Source: RGIG8775 sp045537235
GTDB taxonomy: Bacteria; Bacillota; Clostridia; Oscillospirales; CAG-272
Length of the DNA: 22,700 bases
NCBI GenBank assembly: GCA_045537235.1
Contig: JAZSPB010000186.1
Location: forward strand, 1 to 22,700
Direction: 5' to 3'
The notes beneath the pieces were generated by a model that had not been told where the DNA came from, searched no databases, and saw only the letters and a program-made list of their open reading frames with translations. Below are positions 7,671-16,300 of the stretch, piece by piece (position 1 is the first letter of the stretch; each line of letters starts with the position of its first letter). The translations under genes and the position numbers were made by a program.

Positions 7671-8387
7671 TCAAAACCTTACCCGATTCTGATAGTTAGT
7701 AGGAAGCCCCTCACGGTAAAGATGAGAATCATTCGCAAGCGTCAGCATTTTAGGAACACATATCCCATCACGAGAAGCGAACTCAATAACCGACATCCCC
7801 GTGTGTCCCATATCAAAATGGGTACAAAAAACAGGATAGGGAATGTCCAAGACCCACGAAAGAAAGGCCAAACCGAAGCCTTGGTGCGCGAACAGCGCAA
7901 TGCGTTCCTCTGTGGGCTTTTCGGCATGATAAAGGCATTTCTCCGTATCATGTGTGTAACCGAGCTCGGACAAAAAAGCATCGGTCTCTCGCCCAATGCG
8001 GCAGAAGCCTTCTTTGAAGGTCGTTCCCTCAAATCGAGGATGCTCGTACCAATTTTTGCCCATCGCACGAAGCTCGGGCGAGTTGAAAAAGTCGGTGGTC
8101 TCGGGATGCTGAAAGCCCCACAAGCGCCGTCCTTCTTGATTGACGACCGTGAGCTGCTTCCATGCGTGGTTCTCGTTGCACCAATCCAGCAGTGTGATCT
8201 CTTGCTTTAACAGTTCACCTGTGGGAAGAGCCGTGCACCGCGCACGCTCGGAGGTGGAGGCGAAGATCCTGTCCACACCGCAAAGTGCCAAACGCTTGGC
8301 CACAGCTTCGGCTTGTCGCTCTCCCAAGGGAGTAAGACTGTCGGGTTTGTAAATGGGGTCACCGTGGCGGATAAAAAATAAAAGCAT
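7671..8387 (-). CDS. Histidine phosphatase family protein (phosphoglycerate mutase-like)
   Basis: The 238-residue protein starts MLLFFIRHGDP, carrying the RHG phosphohistidine motif at residues 7-9. It continues with LTPLGERQAEAVAKRL and IFASTSERARCTA, the second arginine motif of branch-1 histidine phosphatases. The second catalytic histidine is probably in FAHQGFGLAFLSW. Family members range from phosphoglycerate mutase to sugar-phosphate and nucleotide phosphatases, and nothing here fixes the substrate. A long insertion between the motifs (about residues 65-150) distinguishes it from GpmA. It has a good AGGAG site 7 bases before the ATG and lies behind glnN on the same strand, separated by a likely terminator. 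It converges on spoIIE. Confidence 0.85.
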   Translation of the reverse strand: MLLFFIRHGDPIYKPDSLTPLGERQAEAVAKRLALCGVDRIFASTSERARCTALPTGELLKQEITLLDWCNENHAWKQLTVVNQEGRRLWGFQHPETTDFFNSPELRAMGKNWYEHPRFEGTTFKEGFCRIGRETDAFLSELGYTHDTEKCLYHAEKPTEERIALFAHQGFGLAFLSWVLDIPYPVFCTHFDMGHTGMSVIEFASRDGICVPKMLTLANDSHLYREGLPTNYQNRVRF

Positions 8388-8418
8388 ACCATTTCTCCTA
8401 TTGACAAAACGGGGTCTG

Positions 8419-8469
8419 AAAATAAAGGTCGGGACGCCGCACGGACAGAAATCTCGCGCCGACGTCCCG
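8419..8469 (-). terminator. Rho-independent terminator after glnN
   Basis: Reading the - strand, CGGGACGTC (8469-8461) pairs with GGCGTCCCG (8438-8430) with one G-U pair, followed by a T-rich stretch (8427-8419). It begins about 7 bases after the glnN stop and precedes the phosphatase gene, which must therefore have its own promoter or rely on readthrough. Confidence 0.65.
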
Positions 8470-8475
8470 TCAAGA

Positions 8476-10581
8476 TCAAAGTTTGAACATCATTTGTCCG
8501 TAAGTGGGGAAGGGCCAGTGGGTCGAGGCGGTCAGAGTCTCCATCTCGTCCACAGCGGCGCGAAGCTTCTCCATTAAAGGAATCACATTGTCTCGATACG
8601 CGGTGGCTCTCTTTTCACCGTCGGTCTCTGCGGCCGCCTTTCGCTCGGCACTCTTCAGACGCTCACAAAGGACAAGAGCATTGCCGTTGAGCGTAGACAG
8701 ACGGGAAACCAGATCCTTTTCCACCTTGCAGCAATTTTTATCGGGCAGCAGACGGCTCTTGACCTCGGCGGCAGTAGCCAACTCACCCGTGTAGCTGTTG
8801 ACGGCGGGGATGATGTCGCGCATGGTCATCTCGATCATGGTCAGTGCCTCGATGTTGATGATCTTGGCGTAGTTTTCGAAATAGATCTCTCGGCGCGAAC
8901 TGATCTCGGTCAGATTCATGACACCGTGTCTGCCCAGAAGCTCGACGTTTTTGGGGTCGGTAAAGCAACGGTAAGCATCCACGGAGTCGTGCAGATTGGG
9001 CAGACCGCGCTCGGCGGCCTCCTTCTGCCATTCCTCGGAATAGCCGTTGCCGTTGAAGATGATGCGCTTGTGCGCCGTGAAGGTTTCTTTGATGATGGCG
9101 GCTACCTCACGGTCAAAATGCTCGGCATCCTCGGTGTTTTCCAAGCGGTCAGCGAACTGACGGAATTCTTCGGCTACGGCGGTATTGAGCACGATGTTGG
9201 GCATGGCGATATTCTGTGAGGAGCCTACCATGCGGAACTCAAATTTATTGCCCGTAAAGGCGAAGGGAGAGGTGCGGTTGCGGTCGGTGGTGTCGCGACG
9301 GAAGGTGGGCACGGCGGGGACACCGAGATCCATCATACCGGCCGAGGTCGCTTTATAAGCGGTGCCATCCACGATCGAGTCGATGAGCATCTCCAGATCC
9401 TCACCAAGGAAGATGGAGACGATGGCGGGAGGAGCCTCATCACCGCCCAAGCGGTGGTCGTTGCCCGCGTGAGCGACCGAAATGCGGAGCAGGGAAGCAT
9501 ACTCATCGACCGCCTTGATGACGGCGGCGAGAATGAGCAGGAATTGTGCATTCTCCTCGGGGGTCTTTCCGGGGTCGAGCAGATTCTTGCCCGTGTCGGT
9601 GCAAAGCGACCAGTTATTGTGCTTACCCGAGCCGTTGACACCCGCATAGGGCTTTTCGTGGAGCAGACATTTGAGTCCGTGGCGCTGTGCCACGCGCTTC
9701 ATGCAATCCATGATCAGAAGATTCTGGTCGACGGCGAGGTTGGTGGTGACAAAGATGGGGGCTAACTCGTGCTGGGCGGGAGCTGCCTCATTATGCTTGG
9801 TCTTGGCATTGATACCCAGTGTCCAAAGCTCCTCGTCCAGGTCTGCCATGTAATTGCTCACGCGCAGCTTGAGAGGGCCGAAGTAATGATCCTCCAGCTC
9901 CTGACCCTTGGGGGCGGGAGCACCGAACAGTGTTCTGCCGCAGTAAAGAAGGTCACGGCGCTTGTTGTAGGTGTCGCGGTCGATCAAGAAATACTCCTGC
10001 TCGGCACCGACGGTGGTGTTGATATGTTTTGCCTGCGCGTCTCCGAATAAGCGGACGATACGGAGTGCCTGAGTGTTGATGGCCTCCATGGAGCGCAGCA
10101 GGGGGGTCTTGGTGTCCAACGCCTCGCCTGTGTAGGAGCAGAAAGCGGTAGGGATATAGAGCGTTCCGTTCTTAACAAAAGCATAGGATGCCGAATCCCA
10201 CGCCGTGTATCCGCGCGCCTCAAAGGTGGCACGCAGACCGCCCGAGGGGAAAGAGGACGCATCAGACTCACCCTTGATCAGCTCCTTGCCCGAAAACTCC
10301 ATGACCACCTTGCAATTTCCCGTGGGGGAGATGAAGGAGTCGTGTTTTTCGGCCGTAACACCGGTCAACGGCTGGAACCAATGGGTATAGTGGGTCGCCC
10401 CCTTTTCGATTGCCCAGTCCTTCATGGCGTTGGCAACGACATCGGCGATATTGGGGTCGATGGCTTTGCTTTGTGCCATGGTGCGGGTCAGAGATTTGTA
10501 GACCTCCTTGGGTAACCGCTCGCGCATTACCGACTCATTGAAAACCATACAGCCGAACATTTCGGGAACATTTTTGTTCAT
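8476..10581 (-). CDS. glnN: Glutamine synthetase type III
   Basis: The product is about 701 residues, the usual size of GSIII and far longer than GlnA. It makes glutamine from glutamate, ammonia and ATP in the cytoplasm. Diagnostic segments are VPEMFGCMVFNE near the N terminus, THWFQPLTGVTAEKHDSF, TTVGAEQEYFLID, KTKHNEAAPAQHELAPIF, NGSGKHNNWSL, HRLGGDEAPPAIVS and GNKFEFRMVGSSQN. The frame opens 23 codons earlier, but the ATG at 10581 gives the conserved MNKNVPEMFG start and has AAAGGA upstream. A consensus promoter and a ~100-base leader precede it. The leader holds a copy of the intergenic repeat family. GSIII is common in anaerobes and is often induced by nitrogen limitation. I saw no recognisable glutamine riboswitch. 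Confidence 0.95.
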   Translation of the reverse strand: MNKNVPEMFGCMVFNESVMRERLPKEVYKSLTRTMAQSKAIDPNIADVVANAMKDWAIEKGATHYTHWFQPLTGVTAEKHDSFISPTGNCKVVMEFSGKELIKGESDASSFPSGGLRATFEARGYTAWDSASYAFVKNGTLYIPTAFCSYTGEALDTKTPLLRSMEAINTQALRIVRLFGDAQAKHINTTVGAEQEYFLIDRDTYNKRRDLLYCGRTLFGAPAPKGQELEDHYFGPLKLRVSNYMADLDEELWTLGINAKTKHNEAAPAQHELAPIFVTTNLAVDQNLLIMDCMKRVAQRHGLKCLLHEKPYAGVNGSGKHNNWSLCTDTGKNLLDPGKTPEENAQFLLILAAVIKAVDEYASLLRISVAHAGNDHRLGGDEAPPAIVSIFLGEDLEMLIDSIVDGTAYKATSAGMMDLGVPAVPTFRRDTTDRNRTSPFAFTGNKFEFRMVGSSQNIAMPNIVLNTAVAEEFRQFADRLENTEDAEHFDREVAAIIKETFTAHKRIIFNGNGYSEEWQKEAAERGLPNLHDSVDAYRCFTDPKNVELLGRHGVMNLTEISSRREIYFENYAKIINIEALTMIEMTMRDIIPAVNSYTGELATAAEVKSRLLPDKNCCKVEKDLVSRLSTLNGNALVLCERLKSAERKAAAETDGEKRATAYRDNVIPLMEKLRAAVDEMETLTASTHWPFPTYGQMMFKL

Positions 10582-10636
10582 AAGAAAGTATCCTTTCCTT
10601 CGTGGGTCTGTGAGAGGGAAGGGGATTTTTCGGAAG

Positions 10637-10663
10637 AAAAGCAACCTCACGCCCCCACAGGCG
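10637..10663 (-). repeat. Copy of the dispersed repeat in the glnN leader
   Basis: Read on the - strand, this stretch matches 22 of 27 bases of 13029-13055 in the large palindrome's left arm; both begin CGCCTG and end in GAGGT followed by GCTTTT. It lies within the 5' untranslated region of glnN. Confidence 0.5.
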
Positions 10664-10687
10664 AAACCACGGTCAAATTTAAATATT

Positions 10688-10716
10688 ATTATACATCAAC
10701 GGGAAGACTTTGTCAA
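10688..10716 (-). promoter_or_regulatory. Sigma-A promoter of glnN
   Basis: On the - strand a perfect TTGACA (10716-10711) and a perfect TATAAT (10693-10688) are separated by exactly 17 bases. The -35 hexamer contains the TGA stop codon of the upstream araC-type gene (10715-10713). Transcription should start near 10681, giving a ~100-base leader. Confidence 0.9.
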
Positions 10717-11483
10717 GAGTTTTGTGCTCTTGCTCCGTCTCGGTACTGTGACGGCGAGACGCCCATATAATGGCGAAAAACCGTACTGAAATGCTTGGCA
10801 TCCGAGAAGCCCGAAAGCTGTGCCGTTTGGGTCACGGAACAGTTTTGCTCGCGCAGAAGTGCTCCCGCGTGCTCCACGCGCAGGCGGTTGAGATAACGGC
10901 GCGGTGTCTCGCCGTACACCGACAGAAACAGCCGTCGAAAATAGGTGTCACTCACGAAGGCAAGATCGCAGAGTTGGCGGACGGTAAGCTCGGGGTCGGT
11001 GTAATGGGTGTGCAGGTGCTCCATGGCGGGGCGGATGCGTTCATAGTCGGCGGACTCATTCCGCACGCTTCCGTCCGAAAGACGCGACAGCAATTGATAA
11101 AAGAGCGACATGGCGCGCAGGTAGCTGCCCGGCTCTTTTTGCTTCCAAATTTCCGCCAACAGCATAAAATCCCGACGGAAGACCGATATGTCGTGGGGAC
11201 GGTAATGCTCCATGCGCCGCCCCACATCTCCCAAGGCTTCAAAATGGATGGCAAGGATCTTTTCTTCTCCGGAGTGCAGGTGATAGTCGACCTCGGCGGG
11301 CATATAAAGAATATCCCCCGTGGTAAGCGCGACTTCCCGATCGCCCTCGTGGATGACAGCATCGCCCAAAAGGCGGAGCGAAAGGGCGAAAAAGGGACGT
11401 CCGTTTATCTTGGTATTGGTTGCTCTCCATGAATACGGCAGCACGGACAGTATGCGGATGTGGGTGTTTGGATTTATAAACAC
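10713..11483 (-). CDS. AraC-family transcriptional regulator
   Basis: This 256-residue protein has an N-terminal cupin-like sensing domain (about residues 20-90, including TTGDILYMPAEVDYHLHSGEE). Its C-terminal AraC double helix-turn-helix spans about residues 155-252 (LTVRQLCDLAFVSDTYFRRL, then VTQTAQLSGFSDAKHFSTVF and MGVSPSQYRDG). It starts with GTG, supported by GAGGAGG 7 bases upstream. It is divergent from the GH20-like glycosidase gene, and the two promoters share an inverted element, so it most likely controls that gene and itself in response to a sugar. Regulation of glnN, directly downstream but with its own strong promoter, is less likely. The effector cannot be read from sequence. 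Confidence 0.9.
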   Translation of the reverse strand: MFINPNTHIRILSVLPYSWRATNTKINGRPFFALSLRLLGDAVIHEGDREVALTTGDILYMPAEVDYHLHSGEEKILAIHFEALGDVGRRMEHYRPHDISVFRRDFMLLAEIWKQKEPGSYLRAMSLFYQLLSRLSDGSVRNESADYERIRPAMEHLHTHYTDPELTVRQLCDLAFVSDTYFRRLFLSVYGETPRRYLNRLRVEHAGALLREQNCSVTQTAQLSGFSDAKHFSTVFRHYMGVSPSQYRDGARAQNS

Positions 11484-11515
11484 AGGATCGCCTCCTCGGG
11501 TGTTGTCTTTCCTTT

Positions 11516-11544
11516 ATTATAGCGCAAAGTGAGATGCTTGTAAA
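11516..11544 (-). promoter_or_regulatory. Promoter of the araC-type gene
   Basis: On the - strand, TTTACA (11544-11539) and TATAAT (11521-11516) are spaced 17 bases apart. The -10 is embedded in TTGCGCTATA (11527-11518), the same ten bases as in the opposite promoter. Confidence 0.75.
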
Positions 11545-11580
11545 GTTCTTTTTTTTAAACCTTTTGTTGGATTTTACAGG

Positions 11581-11609
11581 TTGTCAAACGGGGGTTCTTG
11601 CGCTATACT
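11581..11609 (+). promoter_or_regulatory. Promoter of the GH20-like gene
   Basis: TTGTCA at 11581-11586 and TATACT at 11604-11609 are spaced 17 bases apart. The -10 overlaps TTGCGCTATA at 11598-11607, an inverted copy of the element in the araC-type promoter. The start codon is about 30 bases further on. Confidence 0.75.
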
Positions 11610-11639
11610 GAAAGTGAAATTAAAAAAGGAGTGATTTTT

Positions 11640-13028
11640 ATGAATTCCAATGCCTTTATGATATCCCCCAAAATGATTGCCTCGGCGGATCCTCGCATGG
11701 ACAATGTCACCGTGCGCAATCTTTGGCGCGGCTTTACCTTCGGCACCTCCGAGCTGGAAGTGCAGGCGGGCGAGAGCTGTCGCTTTGTCGTGGGACAGCC
11801 CGAGATCCCCCCGTGCCCCGACGGTGCGGAATACATCATTGCCGCCGACGAAAACGGTCTTGCCGTCGTTGCCTGCGACTATGGATCCCTTATGCGCGGC
11901 TACGCGGCGCTATTGATGAAGATCGATTGCATTCCGTTCGGCTCGTCGACCCTTGGCATCGCCCCGGTATGCGAGCGGAGCCGTTACACCTTGAAAAATC
12001 GCATGATCCATTTTTGCATCTTCCCCGAGACCGAGATGTCTATTCTCCGTCGCCATCTCCGCCTTTCCGCCGTTTTGGGCTATACCCACGCAGTGCTGGA
12101 GTTTTGGGGGACGGTGGAGTATGATTGCTGTCCTTGTCTTGCTTGGAAGGATAAGTCTCTCACCAAGGACGAGGTGCGTGACCTGATCCGCGAGATCCGA
12201 GAGCTGGGACTTGAGCCTATCCCCATGTTTAACCATCTCGGTCACGCGTCGGCCGCCCGTGTTTGCGGCGGTAAGCACGTTGTGCTGGATCAGGATCCCT
12301 CAAAATATGCCCTGTTTACCCCGGACGGTTGGTCGTGGAACACCTTCAATCCCGATGCGCGCGCCCTGCTGACCTCGGTACGCGCCGAGCTTTATGAGCT
12401 GTTCGGTGAGGGGGAATACTTCCATGCAGGTCTTGATGAGTCCTATTCCTACAGCCCGCCCGAAATGTTTGATACCCTTCCCGAATTTTTGGGAGAACTG
12501 ACCCATGCCATTGCCGCCGAGGGGCGCCGTCCCATGATCTGGATGGATATGTTCCTGCCCCCCGAGGCCTTTGGCACGGAAAATCAACATGAATGCGCCA
12601 ATAAAACGTCTGAAAAATGCAATGCCGTCCTGTCGGCGCTCCACCCCTCCACCGTACTTGTGGATTGGCAATATGCCCCCAAATCGGCTCCCATTTCTAC
12701 CTCCCTGTATCTCAAGGATAAAGGCTTTGATATCATGGGTGCCCCTTGGTTGGGTATTGAAAACGGATATGCCCATTTGGATACGGTCGTTGACAACAAC
12801 CTTTTCGGTGTTATGCAGACCACATGGCACACACTCTCCAAGGAGACTGTCAGAATGCTTTGCTTTGCCCGTCATTTTGGCGCCGCTACCGCACCGTGGA
12901 CGCCCATCGGCACCAAGAACACCGAAACGGCGACCCTTCTTCGTAAGCTGACCTTCGAGCCGCTTACCTACGAACAGACCGGCTGGATGGATCACCAAGT
13001 GATCAATAGCGCCGCCCGCTCCGTTTGA
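11640..13028 (+). CDS. Family 20-like glycoside hydrolase (beta-N-acetylhexosaminidase-like)
   Basis: The product is about 462 residues from the ATG at 11640, which has AAAGGAG upstream; an in-frame ATG at 11598 lies inside the promoter. Residues ~1-100 resemble the small alpha/beta domain before GH20 barrels (GAEYIIAADENGLAVVACDY, then RGYAALL). The barrel follows: RMIHFCIFPETEMSILRR, LGYTHAVLEFWG, EVRDLIREIRELGLEPIPMF with NHLGHASA, and FHAGLDES. The last places the Asp-Glu pair where GH20 enzymes hold their catalytic residues. These enzymes remove terminal N-acetylhexosamine from glycans. There is no signal peptide or membrane segment, so it probably acts on imported oligosaccharides in the cytoplasm. 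The similarity is divergent and another exo-glycosidase specificity is possible. Its stop codon lies inside the arm of the following palindrome. Confidence 0.75.
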   Translation: MNSNAFMISPKMIASADPRMDNVTVRNLWRGFTFGTSELEVQAGESCRFVVGQPEIPPCPDGAEYIIAADENGLAVVACDYGSLMRGYAALLMKIDCIPFGSSTLGIAPVCERSRYTLKNRMIHFCIFPETEMSILRRHLRLSAVLGYTHAVLEFWGTVEYDCCPCLAWKDKSLTKDEVRDLIREIRELGLEPIPMFNHLGHASAARVCGGKHVVLDQDPSKYALFTPDGWSWNTFNPDARALLTSVRAELYELFGEGEYFHAGLDESYSYSPPEMFDTLPEFLGELTHAIAAEGRRPMIWMDMFLPPEAFGTENQHECANKTSEKCNAVLSALHPSTVLVDWQYAPKSAPISTSLYLKDKGFDIMGAPWLGIENGYAHLDTVVDNNLFGVMQTTWHTLSKETVRMLCFARHFGAATAPWTPIGTKNTETATLLRKLTFEPLTYEQTGWMDHQVINSAARSV

Positions 13029-13229
13029 CGCCTGCGGGCGGGGGAGGTCGCTTTTTGAAAAAAGCTCCGCAAAAACTTTTCTATTGTGCCCTTGCGAAAT
13101 CGGAGCGAACATACTGCCCCCCCTTTTGGGGATTGCTATGTTTGCACTAACTGCAAGAGGGCACAATAGAAAAGTTTTTTGCGGAGCTTTTTTTCAAAAA
13201 AGCGACCTCCCGCCCGCAGGCGTCAAACG
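13022..13229. repeat. Large (~208 bp) near-perfect palindrome, MITE-like
   Basis: The left arm (13022-13096) and right arm (about 13152-13229) are reverse complements over roughly 75 bases. They differ only by small length changes in G, T and A runs and a two-base difference near the loop. The outer ends are CGTTTGACGCC and GGCGTCAAACG. Further pairing continues inside: GCGAACATA with TATGTTTGC (one mismatch) and CCCC with GGGG, so the whole unit could fold into one hairpin. Each arm also contains a small palindrome of its own (GCTTTTTGAAAAAAGC). I see no target-site duplication and no coding capacity. The left arm includes the stop codon of the glycosidase gene. It could be a miniature transposable element, a transcription barrier, or both. 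Confidence 0.85.
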
Positions 13230-13330
13230 TGGTGGTTAATTTTTTAGCCATTAATATCATGATATAGCCTAATAAAATAAAAAAGTTAAAAAAATAAAAC
13301 AACAACCGCCATATTCCGTTTACAAACAGG

Positions 13331-13339
13331 TGCTATAAT
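13331..13339 (+). promoter_or_regulatory. Extended -10 promoter of the ABC exporter
   Basis: TGCTATAAT gives a perfect -10 (13334-13339) with the extended TG at 13331-13332. A good -35 at the right distance is missing, as is usual for extended -10 promoters. AAGGAG at 13354-13359 precedes the ATG by 6 bases. Confidence 0.6.
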
Positions 13340-13365
13340 GAGGAACATGTAAAAAGGAGAAGTAT

Positions 13366-16300
13366 ATGCTTGTATTAAAAAATATTACCAAAAATTACGT
13401 CGCGGGGGAAAACTCGGTAGCGGCGTTGCGCGGTGTTTCCGTAGACTTCCGTCGAAACGAGTTTGTCTCGGTTCTCGGTCCTTCGGGTTGCGGAAAAACC
13501 ACCCTTTTGAATATCATCGGCGGTTTGGATCGTTATACCTCGGGTGATCTTGTGATCAACGGGAAGTCTACTAAAGATTTCCGTGACGGCGATTGGGATA
13601 CCTACCGAAATCACTCCATCGGTTTTGTATTCCAAAGCTATAACCTCATTCCGCACCAGACCGTGCTTTCCAATGTGGAGCTGGCACTGACGCTTTCGGG
13701 GGTGTCCAAGACCGAGCGTCGCAAGAGAGCCATCGATGCACTGGAAAAGGTGGGCTTGGGCGATCAGCTTTATAAAAAGCCCAACCAGATGTCGGGCGGT
13801 CAGATGCAGAGAGTGGCCATTGCCCGTGCTTTGGTTAACGATCCCGAGATCCTGCTGGCCGATGAGCCTACGGGTGCGTTGGATACCGAGACCAGCGTCC
13901 AGATCATGGAGATCCTCAAATCGATCTCCCGTGATAAGCTGATCATTATGGTCACCCATAACCCCGAGCTTGCCGAGCAGTATTCTTCCCGTATCATCCG
14001 CGTGGTGGACGGTAAGATCATCGGTGACACCAATCCTTATGACGCGACCGAGGATGAGAAAAAAGAGAAAAAAGAAGCAGAAAAGGCAGCCAAGAGTGCC
14101 AAGAAGACACGCAAGCCCTCTATGTCCATATTCACGGCGCTGTCGTTGTCCTTCAACAACCTCTTGACCAAGAAGGGACGCACCTTCATGACCTCGTTTG
14201 CGGGCAGTATCGGTATTATCGGTATTGCGCTGATCTTGGCACTGTCCAGCGGTATCAATGCCTACATCGCCATGGTACAGGAGGATACCCTTTCCACCTA
14301 TCCGCTGACCCTGCAAAAAGAGACGCAGGATATGTCTGCCATGTTGAGTGCCATGACCGACGTAAAGGATACGGCTGATTATTCCGATTCCAATATGATC
14401 CATGTGGATGATTCTTTGGGAACCATGATGTCAGCCATGAGTGCGACGATCAGCAATAATCTTACCGCCTTCAAGGCGCATTTGGAGAAGAATTACGACC
14501 GGATCGCTGACGCGGCGACCGATATTCAGTATACCTACGATTTTGACCTTCAGGTGTTTACCTCGGACGGTAAAACGCAGGTTAGTCCCACCAAGATCTT
14601 TGACAGTATGGGCGAGACCTTTGCCGGTGTGACCGACATGATGGAGATGTCCGGCATGGGCGGCATGGGGATCATGTCCGAGATGATAGACAACGATGAG
14701 CTTCTCGATCAGCAGTACGAAGTGGTGGCGGGAGAGTGGCCCGACGCGGCTGACGAGGTGGTGTTGGTCGTCACTCGCAACAACCAGATCAGTAAGATGA
14801 GTATGTATATGCTGGGTGTGCTTGACCAGTCGGAGCTGGAGGAGATCATGAAGGATCTGATGGTCAACGGTGAGTACGACACTACGCCGTTGGAGCCGTA
14901 TTCCTATGATTATTTCCTGGATATGACCTTCCGGCTTCTCAACACCGCAGATTTCTATGAAAAGGTGGAGGGTGTTACCTACACCGTGGGGGATAAGGAA
15001 TATCCCGTTTGGCGTGATGTTCGCGACCTTGTAGGGTTCTACGATCAGGAGGAGTTTGTGACCGAAAGGGGTACCGAACTGAAGATCTCCGGCATCATTC
15101 GTCCCCGAGAGGGCGTTACCGCCACTTCGATCACGGGAGCCATTGGCTACACCAAGGAGCTGACCGACCTCATTCTTCAAAAGAATACCGAGAGCGAGGT
15201 CATCAATCAGCAAAAAGAGACTCCCGACCACAATGTGCTGACCGGTCTCAAATTTGAGCGCACGGTGTATACAAGAGAAAATATCCATCAGTTGATCCGC
15301 ACCATTGACAGTGCGACGATGGACTCCATCTATGCGCTTATGACCGAGCAGGTCAAGGAGATCTATACCGAGAATCCTCCTGTGACCGATGCAACGTCCT
15401 TTCTTGGTTTTGTCAGCTTTATGTCCAATGAAGAACTGTCCTTGCTTTTGGGACAGATGCTTCCCATCGCAGGACAGATCGCGCCCGACGGTGTGGAGAA
15501 GCTTTGCGGTGTGCTCACTGCCGCCATGGGGGATGTTATGGTCACTCCGTCCAATCTTATCAAGCTGTTGCCCAGTATGTCGCCCACCGAGCGGATGATC
15601 ATTTTTGCGGGGATTCCCGCGAGCGAGCAGATGCCCGTCGAGATCAAGGGACTGCAAGCCCTTTGCGGCGAGGCGGCTATGTCTGCCATCTATGGGTATA
15701 TGAACGAGCAGATCATGCAGATGGAAGTGACCGAGGAGACCTTCCTCATCCTTCTTCAAATGATGGATGACGAGCAGTTTGCCGAGACACAAGACACGCT
15801 TTACAAGATGGCTCCGCAAACCGACGCCACCTATGAGTCAACGCTCAAGCGGCTTGGTGATGCAGAGCAAGCATCGCCTGCGTCTATCAATTTCTATGCG
15901 AAGGATTTTGCCTCCAAGGATACGATAGAGGCATTTATCAAGGCATACAATGACGGCGCCGAAGAGGTGGATCGGATTCAATATACCGATATTGTAGGTA
16001 TCATGATGTCTTCGGTGACGACGATCATTAATGTGATTTCTTATGTTTTGATTGCATTTGTTTCGATTTCACTGGTGGTTTCTTCTATCATGATTGGTAT
16101 CATCACATATATTTCGGTTCTTGAGCGTACTAAGGAGATCGGTATTCTTCGTGCGATGGGTGCATCGAAGAAGGATATTTCTCGCGTGTTTAATGCGGAG
16201 ACCCTGATTATTGGTCTTGCGGCGGGATTGATCGGTATTCTTTCCACGGTTTTGATTTGCTTGCCTACGAATGCGATCATTCGTCATGCTACGGGTATTC

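Noticed and set aside
10582..10690. Possible glutamine riboswitch or ANTAR-type attenuator in the glnN leader
   Set aside because: I could not match the conserved bases of the glnA RNA motif or a pair of A-x-x-x-G-x hexaloop hairpins with a terminator. The main recognisable content is the dispersed repeat.
13022..13229. CRISPR repeat or phage attachment site at the palindrome
   Set aside because: There are only two inverted arms with no direct repeats and spacers, and no integrase or tRNA gene lies nearby.
14431..15819. Long - strand open frame inside the ABC exporter gene
   Set aside because: Antisense shadow; histidine- and leucine-rich composition without motifs.
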